Of a DNA stretch of 64,000 nucleotides, positions 28,091 to 37,121 are shown piece by piece (the first letter of the stretch is position 1; the number at the start of each line of letters is the position of its first letter). A program made the translations under genes and the position numbers. This DNA comes from Pontibacillus chungwhensis BH030062. Its GTDB lineage: Bacteria; Bacillota; Bacilli; Bacillales; BH030062. The stretch spans positions 62,001-126,000 of the forward strand of contig NZ_AVBG01000001.1 of NCBI RefSeq assembly GCF_000770675.1. The letters are read 5' to 3'. Below the pieces are notes generated by a model. It did not search any database. It was not told where the DNA came from and saw nothing but the letters and a program-made list of their open reading frames with translations.

Positions 28091-29437
28091 ATGGCATTCG
28101 AAGGTTTAGCCGACCGACTGCAGAATTCGATCCAAAAGATCAAAGGCAAAGGTAAGGTAACCGAAGCAGATGTAAAAGAAATGACCCGTGAAGTCCGCCT
28201 TGCGCTTCTTGAAGCGGACGTTAACTTCAAAGTAGTAAAAGACTTTGTGAAGCGCGTGAAAGAACGTGCGGTTGGACAAGAAGTTATGCAGAGTTTAACT
28301 CCAGGTCAACAAGTAATTAAAGTGGTAAAAGAAGAGTTAACTGATCTTATGGGAGGAGACCAGAGCAAAATTGCTGTGGCCAATCGCCCACCAACAGTTA
28401 TTATGATGGTAGGTCTTCAAGGTGCTGGTAAAACAACCACTACTGGTAAACTTGCCAATCATTTGCGTAAGAACCACAACAGAAATCCTTTACTAGTAGC
28501 AGCCGACGTTTATCGTCCTGCTGCAATCAACCAGTTAGAGACGCTTGGTACTCAGCTTAATATGCCTGTCTTCTCAAAAGGGACAGAAGCCAATCCAGTT
28601 GATATTGCCAACGAAGCGATTGCTCAAGCAAAAGAAAATCATAATGACTATGTCATTATTGATACAGCTGGTCGTCTTCATATTGACGAGAACCTAATGG
28701 GTGAATTAAAAGAAATTCACTCAAACGTGAATCCAGATGAAGTCTTCCTAGTTGTTGATGCAATGACAGGTCAAGATGCAGTCAACGTAGCAGAATCCTT
28801 TAATGAGCAGCTAGACGTTAGTGGAGTAGTCCTAACTAAGTTAGATGGTGACACCCGTGGTGGTGCCGCGCTATCAATCAAAGCTGTAACTGACAAACCA
28901 ATTAAGTTTGCTGGTATGGGTGAGAAACTGGATCAGCTAGAAGCGTTCCACCCTGAACGCATGGCGTCTCGTATCTTAGGTATGGGGGACGTGCTAACAT
29001 TAATTGAAAAAGCCCAGTCTGAAGTGAACGAAGACCAGGCGAAAGAGCTCGAGCAAAAAATGCGCGACGCGTCCTTTACATTGGATGATTTCTTAGAACA
29101 AATGGGCCAAGTTCGTAATATGGGACCTTTAGATGAACTAATAGGTATGATCCCAGGCGCTGATAAAATGAAAGGCTTGAAGAACGCAAATATCGATGAG
29201 AAACAATTAAATCACATCGAAGCAATCATTCAATCCATGACCAAAGCCGAACGAAACGACCCAAGTATCATGAACGCAAGTCGTAAAAAACGAATCGCCA
29301 AAGGCTCCGGCCGAAACGTATCCGAAGTGAACCGTTTATTAAAACAGTTCAACGACATGAAGAAAATGATGAAGCAGATGACGAACCAAAAAGGTAAAAA
29401 AGGTAAAGGCGGCGGATTTAAATTACCGTTTATGTAA
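28091..29437 (+). CDS. ffh: Signal recognition particle protein Ffh
   Basis: Binds signal sequences and SRP RNA and docks with FtsY. N domain 1-90, G domain with GLQGAGKTTTTGK near residue 108, DTAGR near 192, TKLDGDTRGGAALS near 249. The methionine-rich M domain spans about 300-448 (LEQMGQVRNMGPLDELIGMI; RIAKGSGRNVSEVNRLLKQF). 448 residues. GGAGGGCGGCTTAT before ATG. Followed by a repeat cluster instead of direct continuation to rpsP. Confidence 0.97.
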   Translation: MAFEGLADRLQNSIQKIKGKGKVTEADVKEMTREVRLALLEADVNFKVVKDFVKRVKERAVGQEVMQSLTPGQQVIKVVKEELTDLMGGDQSKIAVANRPPTVIMMVGLQGAGKTTTTGKLANHLRKNHNRNPLLVAADVYRPAAINQLETLGTQLNMPVFSKGTEANPVDIANEAIAQAKENHNDYVIIDTAGRLHIDENLMGELKEIHSNVNPDEVFLVVDAMTGQDAVNVAESFNEQLDVSGVVLTKLDGDTRGGAALSIKAVTDKPIKFAGMGEKLDQLEAFHPERMASRILGMGDVLTLIEKAQSEVNEDQAKELEQKMRDASFTLDDFLEQMGQVRNMGPLDELIGMIPGADKMKGLKNANIDEKQLNHIEAIIQSMTKAERNDPSIMNASRKKRIAKGSGRNVSEVNRLLKQFNDMKKMMKQMTNQKGKKGKGGGFKLPFM

Positions 29438-29441
29438 AACG

Positions 29442-29552
29442 AAAAGCGCAGGCGGGGTGAACAGGAGCGTACGGATAAGCAAGCGACTGGAAGTGACGTT
29501 AGTCACTGCAAGTCGCTTGCTTATCGCGCTAGCTCCTCCCCGCCGGAGCTGG
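29442..29552 (+). repeat. Family B structured repeat, copy B1
   Basis: Nested hairpin: GGCGGGG/CCCCGCC outside, GGAGC/GCTCC next, then GATAAGCAAGCGACT/AGTCGCTTGCTTATC, and a tip GTGAC/GTCAC. Family constants are CGTACGGATAAG on the left, CTTATCGCGCTAG on the right and GGAGCTGG after the stem. Confidence 0.75.
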
Positions 29553-29562
29553 AAAAGCAGGA

Positions 29563-29672
29563 AGCGGAAACGGTTTGTCCAGGCCCGTACGGATAAGTAA
29601 AAGCGCGTAGGTGAGGTTTCCTCACCGCAGTGTTTTTACTTATCGCGCTAGGGCCTAACCGTTGGAGCTGGA
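29563..29672 (+). repeat. Family B structured repeat, copy B2
   Basis: Same constants as B1, but all arms differ: CGGTT/AACCG, AGGCCC/GGGCCT, GATAAGTAAAA/TTTTACTTATC, tip GTGAGG/CCTCAC. Followed by GGAGCTGGACTTCGGTC and then GCGCTTTTTTT (29685-29694). That end could pair with the AAAAGCGC that opens B1 and act as a terminator for ffh. Confidence 0.75.
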
Positions 29673-29750
29673 CTTCGGTCGAAGCGCTTTTTTTAACAAG
29701 GCTTAGTAGAGTCCAATAGTTATAAAGGTGTCATATTGGCTCAAATAAAC

Positions 29751-29850
29751 GGTGGAAGTTTGATTAAAACCGTCAAGTTAAAAGCTAACGTCGAACTGAC
29801 ATACTTCGTGTGAATCGGTTCTGACCAAACTGTTTCCGCTTTTTATAGCG
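29751..29850 (-). repeat. Family B-like structured repeat, copy B5 (divergent)
   Basis: On the minus strand it begins AAAAGCGGAAACAGTTTGG like B2 (AAGCGGAAACGGTTTG). AGTTTG/CAAACT and AACCG/CGGTT pair; the interior lacks the GATAAG core. Confidence 0.45.
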
Positions 29851-29860
29851 ATATCCAGTT

Positions 29861-29945
29861 CCAGCTCGTTGACCCTCCTGACATAAGCAATGCTGCTCTG
29901 GTGGTTTTCAACCACCTCCGCATCCTTGCTTATGCCTCCGGGTCA
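29861..29945 (-). repeat. Family B-like structured repeat, copy B4 (subtype)
   Basis: Minus strand: TGACCC/GGGTCA outside, GCATAAGCAA/TTGCTTATG, tip GGTGGTT/AACCACC, followed by GAGCTGGAACTGG. The core GCATAAG replaces GGATAAG, so this is a related subtype in the opposite orientation. Confidence 0.6.
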
Positions 29946-29988
29946 GAACACTCGCTTACACTTTTATTAATATGTAATGCAAAACCCC

Positions 29989-30017
29989 TTTACACACTCG
30001 CAGTTCTCTGCTAAAAT
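29989..30017 (+). promoter_or_regulatory. Sigma-A promoter of rpsP
   Basis: TTTACA, 17-base spacer, TAAAAT, about 50 bases upstream of rpsP. Confidence 0.8.
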
Positions 30018-30069
30018 CTAAAATTGTGTTAAGTAAAAATAAGCATTTGAAAATATGGAGGTATTTAAT

Positions 30070-30342
30070 ATGGCAGTAAAAATTCGCCTAAAGCGCATGG
30101 GTTCTAAGCGTAACCCATTCTATCGTATAGTAGTAGCAGATTCTCGTTCCCCACGTGATGGTCGTTTCATCGAAGAGATCGGAACGTACAATCCAACAGC
30201 TAACCCAACAGAGGTTACTGTAAATGAAGAAAAAGCTCTTAACTGGATGACAGAAGGTGCTAAGCCATCTGATACAGTTCGCAACTTGTTCTCAACACAA
30301 GGTCTTATGGAAAAGTTTCACGCACAAAAAACTCAAAAGTAA
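30070..30342 (+). CDS. rpsP: 30S ribosomal protein S16
   Basis: [20 protein letters not shown] is the universal S16 N-terminus; 90 residues. ATG at 30070 has GGAGG eight bases upstream, whereas the upstream ATG at 30055 overlaps the Shine-Dalgarno sequence. Starts the rpsP-khpA unit, with rimM, trmD and rplS further on, as in B. subtilis. Confidence 0.97.
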   Translation: MAVKIRLKRMGSKRNPFYRIVVADSRSPRDGRFIEEIGTYNPTANPTEVTVNEEKALNWMTEGAKPSDTVRNLFSTQGLMEKFHAQKTQK

Positions 30343-30356
30343 AGTAGTGTGATAAC

Positions 30357-30584
30357 GTGAAAGCCTTAATCGAAACCATTGTACGTCCACTAGTTGATTA
30401 TCCAGATGATGTTGCCGTTACAGAGCAAGAAGAAGAGCGTAAACATACGTATCACTTATCTGTTCACAAAGACGATGTCGGCAAGGTGATTGGTAGACAC
30501 GGACGAGTGGCTAAGGCCATCCGAACCGTTGTATATGCGGCAGGATCGAATTCCAAAAAGCGAATTTATTTAGATATTATGTAA
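30357..30584 (+). CDS. khpA: KH-domain RNA-binding protein KhpA (YlqC)
   Basis: 75-residue RNA-binding protein, mostly a single KH domain with the GXXG loop in VGKVIGRHGRVAKAIRTVV. In streptococci KhpA pairs with KhpB/Jag and affects cell division. GTG start at 30357; its ribosome-binding site is weak, and translation may depend on rpsP fifteen bases upstream. Confidence 0.93.
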   Translation: MKALIETIVRPLVDYPDDVAVTEQEEERKHTYHLSVHKDDVGKVIGRHGRVAKAIRTVVYAAGSNSKKRIYLDIM

Positions 30585-30615
30585 AAAGGGAGAGGGGCCA
30601 CCTTTCCCTTTTTTT
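30584..30615 (+). terminator. Terminator after khpA
   Basis: AAAAGGGA pairs with TCCCTTTT, followed by a T run. Confidence 0.75.
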
Positions 30616-30705
30616 ACTAGGTTAAACTTTTTCATGTAACTTGCTCTTCTTAATAACGAAATCCCTGTATGTATCGAAGAGTCGTTTACGATTATAGGAG
30701 CGAAT

Positions 30706-31098
30706 ATGATGAACATCATCAAACGTGTATCAGTAAAACGAGTCCTTACAGAAACAAGTAAAGAGACACTGCGTCAAGATTTTGAAACAAGGAAAGCGAG
30801 ACTTGATGAAGAGTGTCAGCAACTTTCCTTTGAAAAAAGAAAGATTGAAGTAAAACAAAATGTCTCTCGTGAAGAAGTAGCAAAGCGTTTTAATCGAGAA
30901 ATCGATAAAAGAAAAGAAAAAATTCGGTGGCTTGAATATCAGCTCGAACAATTAGAAATCCTACCATTAGGCAGTGAAATAGAAGATGGAGAAGTAGAAT
31001 CTATTGTGGACCTAAAAGTAGGCGATATGTGGGATGAGAAAATGAACCAGGGCGCTATTGTTGTTCAAGATGGTCAAGTAATCCGGATTGATAAATAG
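30706..31098 (+). CDS. ylqD: YlqD family protein
   Basis: 130-residue protein of the YlqD family: an N-terminal strand IIKRVSVKRVLTETSKETL, a long charged coiled coil (about residues 20-85) and a C-terminal small beta part (VGDMWDEKMNQGAIVVQDGQ). Function unknown. AGGAGCGAAT precedes ATG at 30706 (30709 is an alternative). Always found between khpA and rimM in bacilli, as here. Confidence 0.88.
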   Translation: MMNIIKRVSVKRVLTETSKETLRQDFETRKARLDEECQQLSFEKRKIEVKQNVSREEVAKRFNREIDKRKEKIRWLEYQLEQLEILPLGSEIEDGEVESIVDLKVGDMWDEKMNQGAIVVQDGQVIRIDK

Positions 31099-31107
31099 GT
31101 GATGTGA

Positions 31108-31629
31108 ATGGATAAAGAATTATATACAATAGGTAAGGTCGTGAACACACACGGCGTACGCGGTGAAATTCGCGTGATTCAAGTTACAGATTTTGAAGAC
31201 CGTTTTGAACCAGGAAATGAAGTATACTGGGTTCCACAGTCAAAGGAAGAAGACCCCCTTCTATTAACGATTAAAGGCCATCGTATGCATAAATCCTTTC
31301 ACCTTCTTCATTTTGAGGAGTACAGCTCATTAAATGAGGTAGAATCGTTAAAAGGCGGTACATTAGCGATCACGAAAGAGCAACAAACTCCTCTGGATGA
31401 AGGAGAATTTTATTACCATGAGATTATCGGTTGTTCCGTACAAACAACTGAAGAGGAAGTTGTGGGAACCGTGAAAGAAATTTTAAGTCCTGGTGGAAAT
31501 GATGTTTGGGTCGTAAAGCGTCCTCAGAAAAAGGATGCGCTAATTCCTTATATCGAACAAGTTGTAAAAGAAATAGACACCCACAACAAAACGATAACAA
31601 TTGAACCTATGGAAGGGCTGCTAGACTAA
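31108..31629 (+). CDS. rimM: Ribosome maturation factor RimM
   Basis: 30S maturation factor binding S19. N-terminal RimM domain ([16 protein letters not shown]) and C-terminal PRC barrel from about residue 95 ([36 protein letters not shown]). 173 residues. Overlaps the trmD ATG by one base. Confidence 0.96.
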   Translation: MDKELYTIGKVVNTHGVRGEIRVIQVTDFEDRFEPGNEVYWVPQSKEEDPLLLTIKGHRMHKSFHLLHFEEYSSLNEVESLKGGTLAITKEQQTPLDEGEFYYHEIIGCSVQTTEEEVVGTVKEILSPGGNDVWVVKRPQKKDALIPYIEQVVKEIDTHNKTITIEPMEGLLD

Positions 31630-32360
31630 TGCATATTGATATTTTGACTTTGTTCCCGGAAATGTTTAGTGGGGTACTCAATACATCTATTATGAAAAAA
31701 GCACAAGACTTAGATGCATTTTCATATGAGACTGTTAACTTTCGAGATTATACAGAAAGTAAACATTTAAAGGTGGATGACACCCCTTACGGAGGGGGAG
31801 CTGGTATGGTTTTATCTCCTCAACCGATCTTTGACGCAGTAGATGCCATTAAAGATAAGCAAGGGAAAAAGCCAAGAGTCATTCTTATGTGCCCACAAGG
31901 GGAGCCTCACTCTCAAGCTAAGGCGGAAGAGTTAGCCGAGGAAGATCACTTAATCTTCTTATGTGGCCATTATGAAGGTTATGATGAGCGAATTCGCGAG
32001 CATGTTGTAACAGATGAGATTTCTATAGGGGATTACGTGTTAACCGGTGGTGAGTTAGGGGCTATGGTTGTCATGGACAGTGTTGTGCGATTGTTGCCTG
32101 GTGTACTAGGGAACGCATCATCAGCACCTGAAGATTCCTTCTCAAATGGCCTGTTAGAACATCCTCACTATACACGACCTCGTGATTTTCGCGGAATGCA
32201 AGTCCCAGAGGTATTATTCTCAGGCAATCATGCAAAGATTGATGAATGGAGACATAAACAGTCTTTAAAGCGAACCTATGAGAGGCGCAAAGATCTCATT
32301 GAACAGCGCTCATTAACTGATCAAGAAAAACAATGGATAAACGAATGGCAGAATGATTAA
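31629..32360 (+). CDS. trmD: tRNA (guanine-37-N1)-methyltransferase
   Basis: SPOUT-class knot methyltransferase. [13 protein letters not shown] at the N-terminus, [25 protein letters not shown] and the knot segment [19 protein letters not shown] are family hallmarks. 243 residues. Coupled to rimM by a one-base overlap. Confidence 0.97.
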   Translation: MHIDILTLFPEMFSGVLNTSIMKKAQDLDAFSYETVNFRDYTESKHLKVDDTPYGGGAGMVLSPQPIFDAVDAIKDKQGKKPRVILMCPQGEPHSQAKAEELAEEDHLIFLCGHYEGYDERIREHVVTDEISIGDYVLTGGELGAMVVMDSVVRLLPGVLGNASSAPEDSFSNGLLEHPHYTRPRDFRGMQVPEVLFSGNHAKIDEWRHKQSLKRTYERRKDLIEQRSLTDQEKQWINEWQND

Positions 32361-32367
32361 AAGCATA

Positions 32368-32396
32368 TTGCATCATTGTTGTAATTATGCTATATT
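32368..32396 (+). promoter_or_regulatory. Sigma-A promoter of rplS
   Basis: TTGCAT, 17-base spacer, TATATT, right after trmD. Confidence 0.8.
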
Positions 32397-32401
32397 AAAA
32401 C

Positions 32402-32485
32402 TTGTGCTTAGGCGTTTAGCTTAAGTCTAATTACGATGTTCCGCTATCAGGTTAATCCAGGTAAGAGCATTGGTGAAGAAGGAGT
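32402..32485 (+). promoter_or_regulatory. Putative rplS (L19) leader
   Basis: About 90 bases of untranslated leader with short complementary stretches (GCTTAGGCGTTTAGCTTAAG). Bacilli carry a described L19 leader at this position, so autoregulation is likely; I matched position rather than a structural model. Confidence 0.5.
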
Positions 32486-32493
32486 GAAACAGG

Positions 32494-32838
32494 ATGCAAA
32501 ATCTAATCCAAGAAATTACTAAAGAACAGCTACGCGAGGATCTTCCACGTTTCAAAGCTGGTGACACTGTAAAAGTTCACGTTAAAGTTGTTGAGGGAAG
32601 CCGCGAACGTATTCAGGTGTTTGAAGGTGTTGTAATTAAGCGCCGTGGCGGAGGCATCTCCGAAACATTCACTGTACGTAAAATTTCTTCTGGCGTTGGT
32701 GTTGAACGTACGTTCCCAGTACACTCTCCACGCGTTGATAAAATCGAAGTTGTTCGTCGTGGTAAAGTACGTCGTGCTAAACTTTACTACCTACGTAACC
32801 TACGTGGTAAAGCAGCGCGCATTAAAGAAATTCGCTAA
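32494..32838 (+). CDS. rplS: 50S ribosomal protein L19
   Basis: 114 residues with family motifs [39 protein letters not shown] and [31 protein letters not shown] precedes ATG. Own promoter and leader upstream, terminator downstream. Confidence 0.97.
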   Translation: MQNLIQEITKEQLREDLPRFKAGDTVKVHVKVVEGSRERIQVFEGVVIKRRGGGISETFTVRKISSGVGVERTFPVHSPRVDKIEVVRRGKVRRAKLYYLRNLRGKAARIKEIR

Positions 32839-32852
32839 GATGAACACGGAAG

Positions 32853-32884
32853 AAAGGAGCTTGTTTAGACAGGCTCCTTTTTGT
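32853..32884 (+). terminator. Terminator after rplS
   Basis: AAAGGAGC pairs with GCTCCTTT, followed by TTG. Confidence 0.85.
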
Positions 32885-32933
32885 TCTATAATGACTTATA
32901 ACAGATGTTGTTTACATAGTGGAGGGAAGCTGG

Positions 32934-33491
32934 ATGACGAAGAAAAGAAATGAATGGCTTGATTGGATAAAAGCGTTGATCGTTGCAGCCATTTTAGCAA
33001 TTGTCATCCGCGTATTTTTATTCGCTCCAATCGTAGTGGACGGGCCATCTATGCTTCCGACGCTAGAAAATGGTGACCACATGATTGTGAATAAATTCAG
33101 TTATACTATTGGAAAACCAGAACGTTTTGATATCGTTGTGTTTCATGCAACAGAAACGAAAGATTATATTAAACGAGTGATTGGACTCCCCGGCGATCAC
33201 ATTGAATATCGGGATGACACGTTATATGTGAACGGAGAGCCTGTAGAGGAAACGTATTTGCAAGAAAGATTAGACCGACTTTCAGAGAATCAATCCTACA
33301 CGTTTGATTTTCGATTACAAGATATAAAAGGGAACTATGAAACCATTCCTGAGGACCATGTTCTGGTACTTGGGGACAACCGAAATAACTCAACAGATAG
33401 CCGTATGCTTGGGTTAATTCCATTAGACAGAATAGTTGGGGAAACCCGATTTATTTATTGGCCAATGGAACGGTTTGGTTTTGTAGATTGA
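32934..33491 (+). CDS. lepB: Signal peptidase I (S26 family)
   Basis: Cleaves signal peptides outside the membrane. One N-terminal membrane anchor (about residues 12-32), catalytic Ser39 in DGPSMLPTL, catalytic Lys80 in DYIKRVIGLPGD, and box E GDNRNNSTDSR. From ATG 32934 the protein has 185 residues, like SipS/SipT. GGAGGGAAGC lies just before; a GTG at 32919 overlaps that site. Between rplS and rbgA, a place where many bacilli carry a signal peptidase. Confidence 0.94.
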   Translation: MTKKRNEWLDWIKALIVAAILAIVIRVFLFAPIVVDGPSMLPTLENGDHMIVNKFSYTIGKPERFDIVVFHATETKDYIKRVIGLPGDHIEYRDDTLYVNGEPVEETYLQERLDRLSENQSYTFDFRLQDIKGNYETIPEDHVLVLGDNRNNSTDSRMLGLIPLDRIVGETRFIYWPMERFGFVD

Positions 33492-33506
33492 TAAAGGATG
33501 ATGACT

Positions 33507-34361
33507 ATGACGATACAATGGTTTCCAGGCCATATGGCTAAAGCCAAACGACAAGTAGAAGAGAAGTTAAAGCTTGTTGACTTTGTCATTGAATTAGTAG
33601 ATGCGCGTGCACCATACTCTTCCCAAAACCCCATGCTTCATCAAGTACTTCAACAGAAGCCTAAGATGGTTCTACTTATGAAGAGAGATTTAGCTGATGA
33701 TGGGATTACGAACAAGTGGATTAGTTGGTATAAAGAGCAAGACATCGAGGCAATAGCGGTTAATGTGGATGATCCAAAAGACGTACAGCATGTCATTCAA
33801 TACGCTAAAGAGATGGGGCAAGAAAAGCTAGAACGCCTAAAGAAAAAAGGTGTACGCCCTCGTCCCGCTCGAGCTATGATTATTGGGATTCCGAATGTTG
33901 GGAAGTCAACGCTTATTAATCGTTTGGCGAAAAAGAAGATTACTAAAACGGGTGATCGGCCAGGCGTTACGACTGCTCAACAATGGATTAAAGTGAAAAA
34001 AGACTTCGAGCTTCTAGATACGCCAGGTATACTTTGGCCGAAATTTGAAGAGGAAATAGTGGGCTATCGCCTGGCTACGATTGGTACGATTAAGGATAAT
34101 ATTTTACCTATTCCAGATGTGGCAGCTTTCTTCATTCGCTTCTTACAAGAACATTATCCAAGCCTTTTGCAAGAACGCTATGGAGTGACTGCTGACGTGG
34201 AGGATATGGGTGAAGTATTTGATCATATCGGTACGAAAAGAGGCTGCTTAGAGAGCGGTGGAAATATCAATTATGACAAAGTGGCTGAGGTCATTATTCG
34301 TGATCTTCGTTCAGCTAAAATTGGCAGAGTTACTTTGGAAACACCAGATATGATACAATAA
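33507..34361 (+). CDS. rbgA: Ribosome biogenesis GTPase RbgA (YlqF)
   Basis: Circularly permuted GTPase required for late 50S assembly. Starts MTIQWFPGHMAKAKRQVEEK as in B. subtilis, with AAAGGA nine bases before ATG 33507. The G4 position reads LLMKRDLAD, so methionine replaces the usual asparagine of NKxD. G1 is GIPNVGKST, G3 is DTPG. The C-terminal domain has GNINYDKVAEVIIRD. 284 residues. Confidence 0.95.
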   Translation: MTIQWFPGHMAKAKRQVEEKLKLVDFVIELVDARAPYSSQNPMLHQVLQQKPKMVLLMKRDLADDGITNKWISWYKEQDIEAIAVNVDDPKDVQHVIQYAKEMGQEKLERLKKKGVRPRPARAMIIGIPNVGKSTLINRLAKKKITKTGDRPGVTTAQQWIKVKKDFELLDTPGILWPKFEEEIVGYRLATIGTIKDNILPIPDVAAFFIRFLQEHYPSLLQERYGVTADVEDMGEVFDHIGTKRGCLESGGNINYDKVAEVIIRDLRSAKIGRVTLETPDMIQ

Positions 34362-34364
34362 AAG

Positions 34365-34401
34365 ATAAGGCTGACTTTCTCATGTTGAGGGTCAGCTTTT
34401 T
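34365..34401 (+). terminator. Terminator after rbgA
   Basis: AAGGCTGAC pairs with GTCAGCTTTTT. Confidence 0.8.
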
Positions 34402-34474
34402 GTATGGGAAAATAATAAATCCATTCTTAACAGATATATATAGATAACCGATAAAAGAAGAAGCGAGGACAACC

Positions 34475-35254
34475 ATGAGTAAAGAAACCATTGCAGAGAT
34501 AAAGGAAAAACTTTTTGAAACAGGATGTACACCAAAAGAATTACAAGGTTTAGAATCGGATGAGCGTAAAGGTGTACAAAAGTTGGTTAAACAATACCAC
34601 AAACAATTAGCTAGAAAACAAGCGCTCAAAGATCAATTTGAAGCTATGAAAACTTATGAGAATGCCTACAAGGAAAAAGGGAAAAAGCTAATCGCTGGAA
34701 TTGATGAGGCGGGTCGAGGGCCTATAGCGGGTCCAGTAGTAGCTGCGGCAGTGATTTTACCTGATACATTCTATTTAGAAGGATTATATGATTCAAAAGC
34801 ACTTTCAGAAAGCCAAAAGGACACGTTCTTTGACTATATAAAAGCTCATTCTATTTCATATGGAATTGGAATTGTCACAAGTGAAACGATTGATGACATT
34901 AACATCTACGAAGCTACTAAATTGGCTATGCATAGAGCAATTGCTCAGTTAAGCAAAGAGCCCGATCAACTGTTGATTGATGCTCTTCCTCTAACACATA
35001 CAAATGCACCAGTAGATGCATTTCCTAAAGGAGATCAGCGGAGCATTTCTATCGCAGCTGCGAGTGTGCTCGCAAAAGTTACGAGAGATCGTTATATGAA
35101 TGATCTTCATCAATCTTATCCGGAGTACGAATTTAACCAGAACGCGGGTTATGGAACGAAAAGTCATCTTCAAGCTTTAAAAGAACATGGAGCCACGCCG
35201 TATCATAGAAGGTCATTTGCACCGGTAAAGGAAGCGTCTTTAACATTTCAATAA
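34475..35254 (+). CDS. rnhB: Ribonuclease HII
   Basis: Removes RNA from RNA-DNA hybrids and misincorporated ribonucleotides. An N-terminal helical extension of about 70 residues precedes the catalytic domain, with the acidic set in AGIDEAGRGPIAGPVVAAAV, ALPLTHTNAPVDAFPKGDQR and AASVLAKVTRDRYM. 259 residues, like B. subtilis RnhB. GAAGCGAGGACAACC precedes ATG. Confidence 0.96.
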   Translation: MSKETIAEIKEKLFETGCTPKELQGLESDERKGVQKLVKQYHKQLARKQALKDQFEAMKTYENAYKEKGKKLIAGIDEAGRGPIAGPVVAAAVILPDTFYLEGLYDSKALSESQKDTFFDYIKAHSISYGIGIVTSETIDDINIYEATKLAMHRAIAQLSKEPDQLLIDALPLTHTNAPVDAFPKGDQRSISIAAASVLAKVTRDRYMNDLHQSYPEYEFNQNAGYGTKSHLQALKEHGATPYHRRSFAPVKEASLTFQ

Positions 35255-35270
35255 AGAGAGGGGGGAGAGT

Positions 35271-37121
35271 ATGTCATCCTTAACGACTCCTCAATTGCTC
35301 AATCAACTTCGGTCATCTGCTGCTCTGAATCAACAATCGCAATCACTTCAACAAGGTAGTCTTGTGGGTGGTAAAATATTAAAGTTATATCCACAAGCAA
35401 GAGCGCTAATTCAGATTGGTGGAAGTCAAATGAATGCGCAGCTAGAAGCGTCCCTTTCTGTAAATGAAAGGTATGTATTTCAAGTTCAACAGACAAAGCC
35501 CATGCTCCGCTTGAAAGTGATAGAAGAGGAGAATGGGAAAACGCTTCAATCGTCACCACAAGTGATTCAACAATTAGGCATCTCTAGTCCCTCTAAAAGC
35601 CAAATGAACTTCGTGAGTGAGCTGATCCAAAAGAATATTCCATTTACAAGACAAGATCTTAAAGAAGCCCTACACATATTAGAGCAGTCAGGTTCTCGTT
35701 CGAGAGCATCGCAGGTGTTACTAGACATGTTTTCAAGAAACCTGCCAATTAAATCATCAGTGTTTCACGCTTTATACACTAGATACACAGATCCATCTTC
35801 ATTGACGGCCTCTCTTCAATCTGCATTGAATGGTGTAGAAAACTTTGCGAATCAATCTCAAGCCTCTCTTGGTCATCAATTACAACAAACTCTTGGAAGA
35901 GGAGGCTCTAGCTTACCGCTAGATCAGGCGATCATGAGAACACTTATGAACGCTCCTATAGGGGAACAAAAAACCGCTTTACAACTCTTGAAGCGAAGTG
36001 GACATGTATCTAACCAAATGTCGTTATCTCAACTTCAAGATCAGCTATCTATTCAAGATCCTGACAAGTTGAAAAATCAGTTGACTAGCTTGTTAGAGCA
36101 GCAACTTCCTGTTTCAAAAGGTACAAAGTCAGTAATCCATCAGTTTTCATCTATATTAAATAAAATAACAGATACAACAGGGAACGTGGCTGAGCATATG
36201 CCACCCAAGCTTGAACAAGCGTTGAATCAACTTACTGAATCACTAAGAGGAGCGGGGATTTGGTCGTCTCTTAAAGTGGCATTAACGAATCAAGGAGCAT
36301 CCGAACAGTCTTTAAAAGTTCTCGAGTACCTTATAGGAAGTTCAAATCCAACTAAAGTACTGAACGAAAATCGCTCTTCTTTGAAAGAAGTTACAAACAC
36401 TTTAAATCAAGTTATGAATCAGCAACTCTCAAAAGGGGAATCTGTTAAGCTTATAGAATGGCTAAGGCATGGGTTACAAGAATCGAATGAAATGGCTATG
36501 TCTATGAAAGATCAATTTTTAGTGAAGTTAAAAGCTTATACTCAACTCAGTGGAATTAATTATGAATATCAACTAGCAGAAAGAGGAGAAGCCCCATCCC
36601 CATCTTTAAAAGGAAGTATCCTCCAAGCTATGCAAGACCCCCTTGCCCCTCATGTAGGAGAACGTTTGCAAAGAGTGTTGAATCATCTTAATGCTGCTCC
36701 AATTATGATGCAAGAATCCGAGCAATCCATCCAATTTAACGTCCAGATGCCAGGAGAATGGTTTGGAATTGAGCAAGATGTGACAATGGATGTAGAGGGG
36801 AACAAGAAAGAAAATGGCGAAATTGATCCAGACTATTGTCACATTCTATTTTACCTAGATCTTCATTCTCTTAAAGAGACGGTTATTGATATGAGAATCC
36901 AACAACGTGTTGTCCAACTTACCCTATTTACTGAAAACAGTGGAGTTGAAGGTCTTATACAAATGCTTAAGCCATCATTAGAAAAAGGTTTAGAACAATT
37001 GAATTATAAGCTATCCACTGTTCGACATAAGGAAATTAATCTTAAAGATTCTTCTGAAACCGCTACAAATAGAACAAATGCACCGACTCGAAATACAGGA
37101 GGCTTTGATCTGACAATATGA
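35271..37121 (+). CDS. ylqG: YlqG-like protein with FliK-like C-terminal domain
   Basis: 616-residue Gln/Ser-rich protein. The N-terminal part (LVGGKILKLYPQARALIQIG, about residues 30-95) looks like a small beta domain, followed by a long low-complexity helical middle. The C-terminal 130 residues resemble the hook-length-control (FliK C-terminal) domain: HILFYLDLHSLKETVIDMRI, VQLTLFTENSG, then a helix and LEQLNYKLSTV. It matches the location of B. subtilis ylqG. Its stop overlaps ylqH by four bases (ATGA). Function not established; a role with FlhB-like YlqH is inference. Confidence 0.78.
   Translation: MSSLTTPQLLNQLRSSAALNQQSQSLQQGSLVGGKILKLYPQARALIQIGGSQMNAQLEASLSVNERYVFQVQQTKPMLRLKVIEEENGKTLQSSPQVIQQLGISSPSKSQMNFVSELIQKNIPFTRQDLKEALHILEQSGSRSRASQVLLDMFSRNLPIKSSVFHALYTRYTDPSSLTASLQSALNGVENFANQSQASLGHQLQQTLGRGGSSLPLDQAIMRTLMNAPIGEQKTALQLLKRSGHVSNQMSLSQLQDQLSIQDPDKLKNQLTSLLEQQLPVSKGTKSVIHQFSSILNKITDTTGNVAEHMPPKLEQALNQLTESLRGAGIWSSLKVALTNQGASEQSLKVLEYLIGSSNPTKVLNENRSSLKEVTNTLNQVMNQQLSKGESVKLIEWLRHGLQESNEMAMSMKDQFLVKLKAYTQLSGINYEYQLAERGEAPSPSLKGSILQAMQDPLAPHVGERLQRVLNHLNAAPIMMQESEQSIQFNVQMPGEWFGIEQDVTMDVEGNKKENGEIDPDYCHILFYLDLHSLKETVIDMRIQQRVVQLTLFTENSGVEGLIQMLKPSLEKGLEQLNYKLSTVRHKEINLKDSSETATNRTNAPTRNTGGFDLTI

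Noticed and set aside
29438-30054. SRP RNA or tRNA gene between ffh and rpsP
   Set aside because: Hairpins belong to repeat family B; no tRNA cloverleaf and no SRP RNA apical motif found.
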